Assembly: GCA_900128395.1 (NCBI GenBank)
Contig: LT649433.1
Location: 2,750 to 26,559, forward strand
DNA: 23,810 nt
Origin: Stramenopiles sp. TOSAG23-2
Taxonomy: Eukaryota > Sar
Direction of reading: 5' to 3'
Position numbers and translations under genes: made by a program. Positions 7,711 to 15,129 of this stretch are shown one piece after another. The stretch's first letter is position 1. Every line of letters begins with the position of its first letter. The notes under the pieces were generated by a model. That model saw only the letters and a list, made by a program, of their open reading frames with translations, had not been told where the DNA came from and did no database searches.

Positions 7711-9261
7711 ATGGCGTCGAGGAATAAACAACATGATAAAATATCAACGTTGACCTTAACGATGATTATATATTTTGGTGTCTGTGGCGGTCCAATAGGT
7801 TCAGAGCCATTAATTGGTACCCTCGGGCCTGCAGTTGGCCTTGTTGCTATTATTATCTATCCTATTATATGTGGTGCACCTCAATCATTTATAACAGCAG
7901 AATTTTCCACAGTTTTTAAAGGAGAAGGTGGGTTTTTGAGCTGGGTACATGCTTCCTTTGGCAATAAACGCTTATTAAAATTTTGTGCATATATGAATTA
8001 TATTTGTATGGTTTGCGACGCTGCAGTGTATCCAGGTTTAGCAATTACATATGCTTCCACTTTGTTTCCTGAACTTTTAAATTTATCATGGATAACAGCT
8101 TATGTCTACAAATCAATCTATACGATTGTCTTATTCGGTCTTTTATTACTTGGCATTCGTCCAGTTGGTGTAGCGTTAAATGTATTACTAGCATTGGTAT
8201 TATTCCCATCGTTTTTGTTATTTATGTTTGGTATTTTTCAAGTTGATTATACTAAAGATAGAAGTCATAATGTCCAGCCAAAAACTATTGATGAAGCAAG
8301 CCATAATATATTTTATTTTTTAAATGTCTTAATTTGGAATTACTCTGCATTTGATCAAGTTTCCTTAGTTAGTACAGAAGTAGAGGATGCTGGTCGGCAA
8401 TATCCACGTGCAATAAGTGCATCATTAATTTTAGTAGTTTCTACATATATTTTTCCATTATTTGTTGCTGGAGGAGTGACTGAAAATTATACAGATTTAA
8501 CAGAAGGCTCGTTGCCTAATGTTGGTTATCAAGTTGCAGGACTATGGTTAAAAGCCATGTTATGCTTTGGAAGTATTTTTAGTGCCATGGGTTTATTTAT
8601 GATAACAAGTTATGAAGCAATATTTTTATGGGCTGGTATGGCAAGATTGAAATTATTACCCCAAAATTTTACATCTACTGAACGAACAGATACAGGTATA
8701 CCAAGAGTAGGTGCAATAATTACTTTTGTTTTATTGATTTTTTTCAATACATATAATTTTGAAGAAATTTTAACATTTACAAATACAGCTGGCAGTGTCT
8801 GTGTTATTTTACAATTTGCTTCAACCTTAATTTTAAGAGTATATCATCCAAGATTAGATCGTGGATATAAAATCCCAATCGAGTCAAATGTCTGGTATGC
8901 CATTATTTTAATTCCAACGTTTGCAATTCAAATTTTCTACGTATGTTATGTGATAGTAAATCAATTATCATCTTTAGCGAAAGGTGATAAGAATGTATCA
9001 AATGATGTTTTCATGATATTGAAAAGTATATTAGTTGTTGCACCAGTTTGTTTTTTTATAATACAATTGGCATTGGAAGTTATAAAAGGTGATTATGGAC
9101 GCGATGAATATTTAGAGGATGCTATATTTACAAGTGCCGTAATGGAGCATACCCTTTTAACAAGTGATAATACATCTTTGAAACAAACAGATCAATTATT
9201 ATTAGAACATGATGATAATGATGATGTACATCATAGTAGAGGTAGTTTCGGTGGGATTTAA
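7711..9261 (+). CDS. APC-superfamily amino-acid/polyamine permease (plant PUT / trypanosomatid type)
   Basis: A 516-residue membrane protein with about twelve hydrophobic segments. GGPIGSEPLIGTLGP near residues 26-40 matches the broken first helix (GGPxGxE...GP) of plant polyamine uptake transporters and trypanosomatid amino-acid/polyamine transporters. ITAEFSTVFKGEGGFLSWV and the later ALYP-like AAVYPGL fit the same group. Family members import polyamines or amino acids by proton-coupled transport at the plasma or organelle membrane; which applies here cannot be read from sequence. The soluble ends are short: about 15 residues at the N-terminus, and an acidic Asp/His-rich tail after the last helix. 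Start ATG at 7711 is the first in frame and gives the normal N-terminus. No intron is apparent. It converges on the 136-aa gene, with only 119 bp between stop codons. Confidence 0.92.
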   Translation: MASRNKQHDKISTLTLTMIIYFGVCGGPIGSEPLIGTLGPAVGLVAIIIYPIICGAPQSFITAEFSTVFKGEGGFLSWVHASFGNKRLLKFCAYMNYICMVCDAAVYPGLAITYASTLFPELLNLSWITAYVYKSIYTIVLFGLLLLGIRPVGVALNVLLALVLFPSFLLFMFGIFQVDYTKDRSHNVQPKTIDEASHNIFYFLNVLIWNYSAFDQVSLVSTEVEDAGRQYPRAISASLILVVSTYIFPLFVAGGVTENYTDLTEGSLPNVGYQVAGLWLKAMLCFGSIFSAMGLFMITSYEAIFLWAGMARLKLLPQNFTSTERTDTGIPRVGAIITFVLLIFFNTYNFEEILTFTNTAGSVCVILQFASTLILRVYHPRLDRGYKIPIESNVWYAIILIPTFAIQIFYVCYVIVNQLSSLAKGDKNVSNDVFMILKSILVVAPVCFFIIQLALEVIKGDYGRDEYLEDAIFTSAVMEHTLLTSDNTSLKQTDQLLLEHDDNDDVHHSRGSFGGI

Positions 9262-9380
9262 AATTTTAATATTTATAAATATATACGAGTCGTCGTATCA
9301 TAATTATTAAATTCTTATATGATATCTAGGCCAAAACACACACACACACTCTCTCTAATACGAATAACTACACTTCTCTT
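9262..9380. terminator. Shared 3' region of convergent genes, with palindromes
   Basis: The palindrome ATATTTATAAATAT (9269-9282) is followed by the stem-loop ATACGA-GTCG-TCGTAT (9283-9298), 21 bases behind the permease stop. A (CA)n-(CT)n microsatellite lies at about 9337-9357. On the minus strand, TTTTGGCCTAGATATC (complement of about 9321-9336) loosely resembles the 18-bp 3' element found at 11304 and 19644. Confidence 0.4.
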
Positions 9381-9791
9381 TCATTTCTTTTTTATACCTT
9401 TCTCTGCCTCACGTCCTAGTGCTGATAAAAATTTCAGTGGTGTGAAAGCATTGACAAAGATACTTGCAAATGAATATAAAAAAGAAGGTGGATTTTTAAT
9501 TACATTGGTATTGTTGTTATTATTAACGGAATTTATGTATTTTTCAGCAAAATCGACAACTTTGGAATCTTTTAAAAATATATACATTTCAGCTGGCTTT
9601 TCAATTGCCGAACGGACGACATATTGTATATGTTTCTGGTCATCTATTGATTTAACATGCAATTTTGTTTGTTCTAAAATCCGCTTATATACTCTTGGCC
9701 AACCATAGGCAGATGCAGTATTATAAACGGTTAATGCAGATAATTTTTTCAAAACGATTCCACCTAATAAATATCCCGCTGGGAAGACCAT
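9381..9791 (-). CDS. 136-residue protein of unknown function
   Basis: I do not recognise this protein. It begins MVFPAGYLLGGIVLKKLSAL, a short hydrophobic N-terminus that could be a membrane anchor or organelle-targeting segment. It continues with a helical, moderately basic central part (YNTASAYGWPRVYKRILEQ, then VVRSAIEKPAEMYIFLKDSK), a short run of five Asn residues, and a basic C-terminus ending GIKKK. Its varied composition, full-length frame and sensible ATG and TGA suggest a real gene rather than chance. The size and N-terminus would suit a small mitochondrial or ER-membrane protein, but that is only inference. It is convergent with the permease and divergent from the double-AP2 gene. 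The other strand is also open over much of this stretch (9319-9708), but that frame reads as low-quality sequence. Confidence 0.7.
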   Translation of the reverse strand: MVFPAGYLLGGIVLKKLSALTVYNTASAYGWPRVYKRILEQTKLHVKSIDDQKHIQYVVRSAIEKPAEMYIFLKDSKVVDFAEKYINSVNNNNNTNVIKNPPSFLYSFASIFVNAFTPLKFLSALGREAEKGIKKK

Positions 9792-10038
9792 ATTGTTTTT
9801 CTTTTTAATTGTTTGTAGTTGTTATACATGCAAAACGATAAACTTCTTTTCCAATTTCTATAAATTTTTAGTAAAATCAAGCTTATATATAGTATAAGGT
9901 GCTAAGCTGGTTTAGGTTATGGTATAAGTATTATAGTATTTATTTTGGATGGCACAACAACAGGTGCTTGTGCTTCCCACTTGCCAGCTTGTGCGTTGCT
10001 TGTGTGAGATTGCTGGATTGTTGGGAGGCTATTTTCAA

Positions 10039-10053
10039 TTTCCCACCGGGAAA
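10039..10053. promoter_or_regulatory. Inverted repeat TTTCCCACCGGGAAA, E2F-site-like
   Basis: Perfect 6-bp arms around a 3-bp spacer, GC-rich in a very AT-rich setting. TTTCCCRCC-type sequences resemble binding sites of E2F/DP factors in animals and plants. Whether this organism uses them is unknown, and only this one copy was noticed. Confidence 0.3.
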
Positions 10054-10336
10054 ATAATACAGGTATTATAGCACGACGGTACAGTATAGAGAAAAACCCC
10101 CAGGAACAGGAAAATTTGTTAATTTTCATTATTTTGTACTTGTTAGTATATCTAGATACTGTATTGTATAGTATTGTGTAGTGTAGTACATACATACTCC
10201 CTATATAACCAGCTAAAGTTATTGCCACAGGCCACAGTCCACCAGTCCAGCAGTGTCAATCATCAAAAAAGATATGTTTTACGTGATTAATTAAACGCAG
10301 TTAAACAGTGAGATGATGCACATAATAATACTACAG

Positions 10337-10345
10337 TACCTGGTA
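10337..10345. promoter_or_regulatory. TACCTGGTA motif upstream of the AP2 gene
   Basis: The exact 9-mer found in the other two divergent regions, 111 bases before the AP2 start codon. The following bases (AAGGCAACTAAGCACATAAT) share a GTACCTGGTAA...CTAA...GCAC...TAAT pattern with the copy at 1076-1084. Confidence 0.4.
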
Positions 10346-10456
10346 AGGCAACTAAGCACATAATATAATAAATTATTATTTTTTCTATTTTTTATATTTT
10401 TTATATATCTTTTCAGTAATATTAATACATGGAGATATAAATACAAATAAAAGAGC

Positions 10457-11236
10457 ATGAAGATCATGACGAAAACCTCATCAGCATCATTGAAAGCAAA
10501 ATTTAAGTATTGTTATAAAATTAAAAGGTCAAACAATTATCAAGCAGTTTTTAAAAACAAAGGGAAACAAATTTATGTTGGTACATTTGATTCAGTCTTA
10601 AAAGCAGCTATTGCAGCAGATTATAAACGTGTTGAACTAGGTTTTGATAGAAACAAATTAAATTTTCCTGAAAAATATGAAATATATCAACGAGCCATTA
10701 CAAATGAAACGACTTTGATACCTAGCGGTAAAGATGAAACTAATGATATATATAAATTCCGCCCAAGACCAGTAGATCTAACAAAAAATGCAAAATATTT
10801 CAAGGTTACGCCAGATGGAAAAAGAAGATATTGTGGCGGTTTTGTTCCCCGGAAGTGTAATAATAAAAATGGATATAAAGGTATTCATACTGTTGCCAAA
10901 GGATCTATTAAAAAGGGTTATTATATTCAGATTTGGCAGCATGGCAAAACAATTAAACTAAAAAATAACCATTATAAAAGAAAATTGGATGCAGCAATTG
11001 CATTTGACATTAATACCATTCGTTTAACTGGTAGAGGCAAAGAGTATTTAAACTTTCCAGAAGAATATCAGAATTATATAAATAAGATAAAACATTCAAC
11101 AGAAAAAGAAGAAAATGGAAATGTGGAAGGAAGTAAACATTCAATTCAAGACGAAGTTGCGCAACAATCTTTTACTGATGATGGTATGCAAATGAAAAGT
11201 AAAGGTAATAATCGGCGTGTGTCTGTAGCTCTTTAA
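10457..11236 (+). CDS. Two-AP2-domain putative DNA-binding protein
   Basis: A 259-residue basic protein with two divergent AP2/ERF-type domains, a fold that uses a three-stranded sheet to read DNA in plants, apicomplexans and other protists. Domain 1 is about residues 26-78 (YQAVFKNKGKQIYVGTFDS, then KAAIAADYKRVELG). Domain 2 is about 138-210 (GYKGIHTVAKGSIKKGYYI, then LDAAIAFDINTIRLTGRG). Both end in LNFPE[KE]Y, which indicates internal duplication. Between them lies a charged linker with CGGFVPRKC. The C-terminal ~45 residues are polar, with no recognised domain. The start ATG is at 10457; M4 at 10466 is an alternative. There is no intron. A role as transcription factor is likely; AP2 domains also occur next to homing-endonuclease domains, but no nuclease is seen here. 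Confidence 0.85.
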   Translation: MKIMTKTSSASLKAKFKYCYKIKRSNNYQAVFKNKGKQIYVGTFDSVLKAAIAADYKRVELGFDRNKLNFPEKYEIYQRAITNETTLIPSGKDETNDIYKFRPRPVDLTKNAKYFKVTPDGKRRYCGGFVPRKCNNKNGYKGIHTVAKGSIKKGYYIQIWQHGKTIKLKNNHYKRKLDAAIAFDINTIRLTGRGKEYLNFPEEYQNYINKIKHSTEKEENGNVEGSKHSIQDEVAQQSFTDDGMQMKSKGNNRRVSVAL

Positions 11237-11684
11237 ATTGATATATATATATATATAAATACAAACAATTAATACAATGTGTGCATCTTTTTTCTTCTTT
11301 TCTATATTTTCGGCCTCTATGCTAATAGATCTAAAACCTCATACGCGCGGAGTATCATAAGTACTATATTCAAAAAATATATTTAGAGCTACCGTGATGT
11401 TAATGTGGTTGTTGTGGTTGCTTTGTGAGCCTTATGGTATAGTATAGCCAGATAGCCTTTTGTTGGTAGCCTTGTTTGATTTTTTCGAAAGCACAATAAC
11501 AATTTTTTCTAAATTTGTGCAATTATAATATATTATAACATTTTTTATTGTGTTTTTTATTTGAAATAATTCGATTTCGATTTTCGTATAAAAATTATTA
11601 ATTATATTATCTCATTATCTCTATATATATATATATCATACTGTATATTTTTAATATACCTGTTGTGTTTTTATAAAATTAAAA
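11237..11684. other. Intergenic region between AP2 and ankyrin-RCC1 genes
   Basis: About 450 bp. It begins with an (AT)n run flanked by AATTG/CAATT (11236-11270), followed by the 18-bp 3' element at 11304-11321 with its palindrome TAGATCTA. ATAGCCAGATAGC lies at 11444-11456 (also at 5766-5778). The last 150 bp are very AT-rich and presumably carry the promoter of the next gene. Confidence 0.5.
11304..11333 (+). terminator. Putative 3'-end element ATATTTTCGGCCTCTATG plus palindrome
   Basis: The 18-mer ATATTTTCGGCCTCTATG is repeated exactly at 19644-19661 on the same strand. Here it lies 67 bases behind the AP2 stop; there it lies 51 bases behind the MFS-gene stop. In both places a perfect palindrome begins four bases after it, TAGATCTA here. 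A role in 3'-end formation is inferred from position. Confidence 0.45.
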
Positions 11685-13630
11685 ATGGACATAATTCTCT
11701 TAGAAGCAGCTGCAAAAGGTGATTATATGATGATAGAGAAACTCGTAGCTACTGGAGAATCGAGGATAAATTTTAGAGATCCAAATAACGGCTACACGGC
11801 TTTACATTTTGCATGTGCAAATGGGCATCTTGAATGTGTCAGTATTCTACTTCAATTAGGAGCAGATCCATCCGCCTCAACTGGAAGTTCTGCATTTGGT
11901 TATTTAACACCTTTACATATAGCCTCACAAGCTGGTTTTGATGATATTGTTAGTCTATTATTGCATCATTCATCGGATGTAACAGAACCGGACAGTAATA
12001 ATAATACTGCTACAAATGTTGCAGCGACAATGGCTGTTTCATTGAGGAACGAAATAGAAGCAAATAGACGGAGAGATTGTGAAGTGGTACTTCGAGTTCA
12101 AGATGATCCAGCAGACTTGTTCAAACATTTTGTTCCACCAAAAAATATTCAATCGAATGTAGAAATAGAAAAAGATTTAATTGTTTCAATTGAATGTGGT
12201 GGTTCAAGTAGAGTTCAATCTAGTTTTGGACTTGCCGTCTCTCAAAGAGGAACATTGTGGACTTGGGGTATAAATGATAAAGGTCAAGCCTTTCGTGGGG
12301 TAGATATAACAACTAATTTCAAAAAATGGAGAAGAAGTGAAGTTTTACGTACACATCATCATCGTGTCGATGCAATATCGTGTGGCACTGAACATAGTCT
12401 AGCAATTATAAGTACAGGCCACATCGTTGGTTCCGGTAGTTCGTATAATGGACAACTTGGTATTGGAGATGCACCTCCAAAAGTACGAGAACCGATTCCG
12501 ATCGATTTGACTATGCGAGCAGCATCTGTTGCATGTGGAGCATTTCATAGTGCTATTATATTGGAAAATGGCGTCACTTTGGTATTTGGTTTAAATCGTT
12601 CAGGGCAATTAGGTATTAATAACACTGTGGATAAATTAGCACCAGTGGAGGTTCCTATATTTTTACAAAATAATATATTAATGAAACGTGTTGTTTGTGG
12701 CAAATCGCATACATTATGGATCGATACAAATCATAATTTATGGGCTGCTGGCAGAGGTATTTGTACGGGGCTTGGATCTGGCGATACAAACGAATTGTTA
12801 GCACAAATGATTCCAAATTTTAAAGCAATAAATATAGCCGCAGGTGAAGCACATTCAATGGCTATTGAAGATACAAAAGAGCGACAATTATTCACATGGG
12901 GCTTCGGTGGATATGGTTGTTTAGGACATGGAGATAGAAGCGATAAAAAAGTTCCTAGGCATGTAACAATGTTTGCTGATAAAAAAGTAGCTAGGCGATC
13001 GAGTTTAGTAAACATTGCAGCTGGTGCAAAGCATTCTATTGTTTTAACGAATTATTGTGAAGTATATGTGTTTGGTGAGAATAATTTTGGACAACTTGGA
13101 CGCGGAGATCGAAAACCGATGTTACTACCCAAATTGTTAACATCGTTACATCAATATTTACCAGCTAAACCTATTTTAATTTCTGCTTCTGGCTTTCATT
13201 CATTAATTGCATTGTAAGTAAATTCTTTCTTTTCCCTTCCATACATATCAATATATCCTCTATTTTAAATATTTGTGATATTATTAAACATATGGCAGTA
13301 GAAATATTCTCTAACCTATATACCACTGTTTCATATATGTATATATAATACATCATATTATAAATATTAATATTATTACGAATTATATGCTTTCTATTCC
13401 ACAGGACCGATGGAAAAATTTTACATTTTGGTAATGTATCAAAAGTAACTGAAGTTAGAAGAATGAATCCTGACAAACTCTGGCCAACTGAAATGCTGGC
13501 ACCTGAAGATGATAGTGATACAGAAAGTGAACGTACTTCTAAAGAGAAGAAAAAAACGAAGGTAATGAATCATTTAAAAAAAGTAGATATGAAAATAAAG
13601 AAGACGATGAATGATGATGGGATGTTGTAG
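11685..13630 (+). CDS. Ankyrin-repeat plus RCC1 beta-propeller protein (two exons)
   Basis: Exon 1 is 11685-13213 and exon 2 is 13405-13630, giving 584 residues. The N-terminal ~115 residues hold about three ankyrin repeats (GYTALHFACANGHLECVSIL, then TPLHIASQAGFDDIVSLLL). From about residue 165 come seven RCC1-type blades with the usual W/F-G-x-N/G-x-x-G-Q-L-G core: TWGINDKGQ, GSGSSYNGQLG, VFGLNRSGQLG, AAGRGICTGLG, TWGFGGYGCLG, VFGENNFGQLG, and LHFGNVSK in exon 2. Seven blades close a propeller, so the intron is needed for a complete fold. RCC1 propellers act in Ran nucleotide exchange, ubiquitin ligation or signalling; ankyrin-RCC1 fusions include IBtk, but no BTB domain is visible here. 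The acidic/basic C-terminal tail (SDTESERTSKEKKKTK) is followed by about 20 less certain residues; an alternative donor GTAATG at 13562 could replace them. The specific function is unknown. Confidence 0.88.
13214..13404 (+). other. Spliceosomal intron of the ankyrin-RCC1 gene (191 bp)
   Basis: Donor GTAAGTA overlapping an in-frame TAA stop, acceptor TTCCACAG. Splitting a Leu codon (phase 2), it restores IALTDGKILHFG, the seventh RCC1 blade. A CTCTAACC branch-like motif lies at 13309-13316, about 90 bases before the acceptor, farther than in the other two introns. Confidence 0.88.
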
Positions 13631-14186
13631 AGATGTGGTGGGGTGTGTGTGTGTGTGTGTGCGTAGGTTAGTGTATTACGTTATATATATTTTTAAAAAA
13701 ATCAGAATTTTTATTCTTGCTGCCTAAACTAGATAGAGACGTTTTACGTGTTTTCTCTCCTTTCCCGCGTCATTTTTTAAAAACAAAAATACTCTCTCCT
13801 CAAATTTACATTTTTTTTACACAGAATTATTTGTGCATACCTGGCATAATAATTTTTTTTGTATATTTTAAGTAATGCAACTAATGTAAGCCGTAATTAT
13901 AGATATGATGTGTGTTGTCAAAGTTTCTTCTTCTTGTTTTGTACAAATTTTTAAAGAAAAAACTTATCATTCCAAATATATATATATATATATATGAGTA
14001 TATTTATATTTCATTATGAGAAATATAGATCTCTTACATATATACAATATATATAATACACATCCATGTGTGTGCAGTATAATATACAGGCCGTAATAAT
14101 ATGATACGATGTCATCATGATTTTACAAGCATATATTTTTATTGGTTGAATTTATACAACCATATAAAAATATATACTTAACGACA
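13631..14186. other. 3' region between convergent ankyrin-RCC1 and PITH genes
   Basis: About 555 bp without a recognised gene. It includes a (GT)n tract at about 13642-13662 and a pyrimidine-rich acceptor-like TTTTTTTTACACAG ending at 13824, which could serve an extra RCC1-gene exon. It also has an (AT)n run at about 13977-13995 and a large inverted repeat at 14127-14179. On the minus strand CGGCCTGTAT (complement of 14084-14093) resembles the core of the 18-bp 3' element. Confidence 0.5.
14127..14179 (-). terminator. Long inverted repeat (about 22-bp arms, 8-nt loop) behind the PITH gene
   Basis: The left arm, 14127-14148, pairs with the right arm, 14157-14179, with one mismatch and one bulged base; the loop is 14149-14156. 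Outer GATGTC (14108-14113) and GACATC (14183-14188) are also complementary, and the latter overlaps the PITH stop codon. Its position at the very start of the 3' untranslated region suggests a transcript 3'-end hairpin; a small palindromic mobile-element remnant is an alternative. Confidence 0.6.
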
Positions 14187-14687
14187 TCATCCTTGTGCTT
14201 TAAAGTCAGACATATCCATGGATGCAACTGGCTCTCCTAAAAAGCCTAAGTAAGATATGGATGTGATATCGTCGCCATTATTTTCAGGGATAAAAACTGA
14301 AATATTATCAACAAACTGATAACGTACAAAGGTCAAAGGGATAACCGCTCCACTAACTAACGCTTGCGGATCAAGTTCTATCATTTCAGTTGCTTTTTTT
14401 TCTTCAGCATCGTCAAAGCCCATTTCAGTCGTGTTTATAAACAATTTCACAGAAGTTGGTGCAGACTCTGCATTTGGACATTGTATTTTTAATGCAGACA
14501 ATTTCACTGCAGCTTTGAATGGTAGTCGAAATAATAACTGTTCGTCTGCGTCAGAACTACAAAAACGGTCATCACAGTCGTTCAAAACGTTCACATGCGG
14601 AGCATTATCGTCTTCATTTAAGCAACTTGTATTTACATACAAATTCGATGCAATTTGTACATGATGTTTTGGTATTACACCAGCCAT
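14187..14687 (-). CDS. PITH-domain protein (PITHD1-like), stand-alone
   Basis: A 166-residue protein consisting almost entirely of a PITH domain, the jelly-roll-like C-terminal module of thioredoxin-like protein 1 (TXNL1) that binds the proteasome 19S particle. Marks are CLNEDDNAPHVNVL near the N-terminus, DEQLLFRLPFKAAVKLSALK, the segment SVKLFINTTEMGFDDAE, and FVRYQFVDNISVFIPENNGD with SYLGFLGEP near the end. No thioredoxin domain or CxxC active site precedes it, so it belongs with the PITHD1-type single-domain proteins. Residues 1 to about 11 are a short leader. A cytosolic proteasome-associated role is inferred from the family. Its 3' end overlaps an inverted repeat; its 5' side faces the 3' end of the Tubby gene on the same strand. 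Confidence 0.92.
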   Translation of the reverse strand: MAGVIPKHHVQIASNLYVNTSCLNEDDNAPHVNVLNDCDDRFCSSDADEQLLFRLPFKAAVKLSALKIQCPNAESAPTSVKLFINTTEMGFDDAEEKKATEMIELDPQALVSGAVIPLTFVRYQFVDNISVFIPENNGDDITSISYLGFLGEPVASMDMSDFKAQG

Positions 14688-15129
14688 AGTCTTTATTTTA
14701 TTATTTTGTATATCGTTTCTACGCGTAATAAAATGTTTGTAATATAATAGTATCGATATGTATATGTATATCGTATATGTATATAGTGGTGGTTATGTTT
14801 ATAGAAAATGTTGGTTTTACAGGATGATTATATGCCCATTATAAACAGTGTTATTTGGTGCTTTCTTTTGATATAAAATAAATTCAACATTTTTTGTATT
14901 CCAGGTATTCTTTTTTACATTCCCAATTCCCATTCATTTTTTAACTGACGACAGTGATTGATAGGGTGGTGTTTTAGTATAGAAATTAGTATAATAGGGA
15001 ACGAAGGATTACGCGGGACGCGGGGACGTCCTCGTAGGGATTAGACGTATAGATAGAATAGAGGCGATGAAAAAAATGAATTTAAGGCTTATTTTTTGAT
15101 AAATAATATAGTAACAATTAATATAGTGT
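14688..15129. other. Intergenic region between PITH and Tubby-like genes
   Basis: About 440 bp. The inverted repeat CGATAT-GTATATGT-ATATCG (14754-14773) lies in the presumed PITH promoter. A GC-rich patch (about 14998-15048) holds the 8-bp palindrome GGACGTCC at 15024-15031. TTATTT-TTTGAT-AAATAA (15089-15106) is a weak stem-loop 23 bases behind the Tubby stop. No gene is seen. Confidence 0.5.

Larger units (their letters stand above)
9792..10456. promoter_or_regulatory. Divergent intergenic region between the 136-aa gene and the AP2 gene
   Basis: About 0.66 kb without a convincing gene. It includes a patch of higher GC (about 9950-10060), the inverted repeat TTTCCC-ACC-GGGAAA at 10039-10053, short CCACAGT/CCAGCAGT-like repeats around 10225-10255, and TACCTGGTA at 10337-10345. 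The promoters of both genes are presumed to be here. Confidence 0.55.

Noticed and set aside
9319-9708. Rightward 129-residue frame opposite the 136-aa gene
   Set aside because: It begins in a CA/CT microsatellite and its sequence is less protein-like than the minus-strand frame.
9917-10228. Leftward 103-residue open frame between the 136-aa and AP2 genes
   Set aside because: It overlaps promoter-like repeats and simple ACTACAC-type sequence, shows no domain, and reads as chance.
14127-14179. Miniature inverted-repeat transposon
   Set aside because: No flanking target-site duplication and no second copy in the window; kept as an alternative only.
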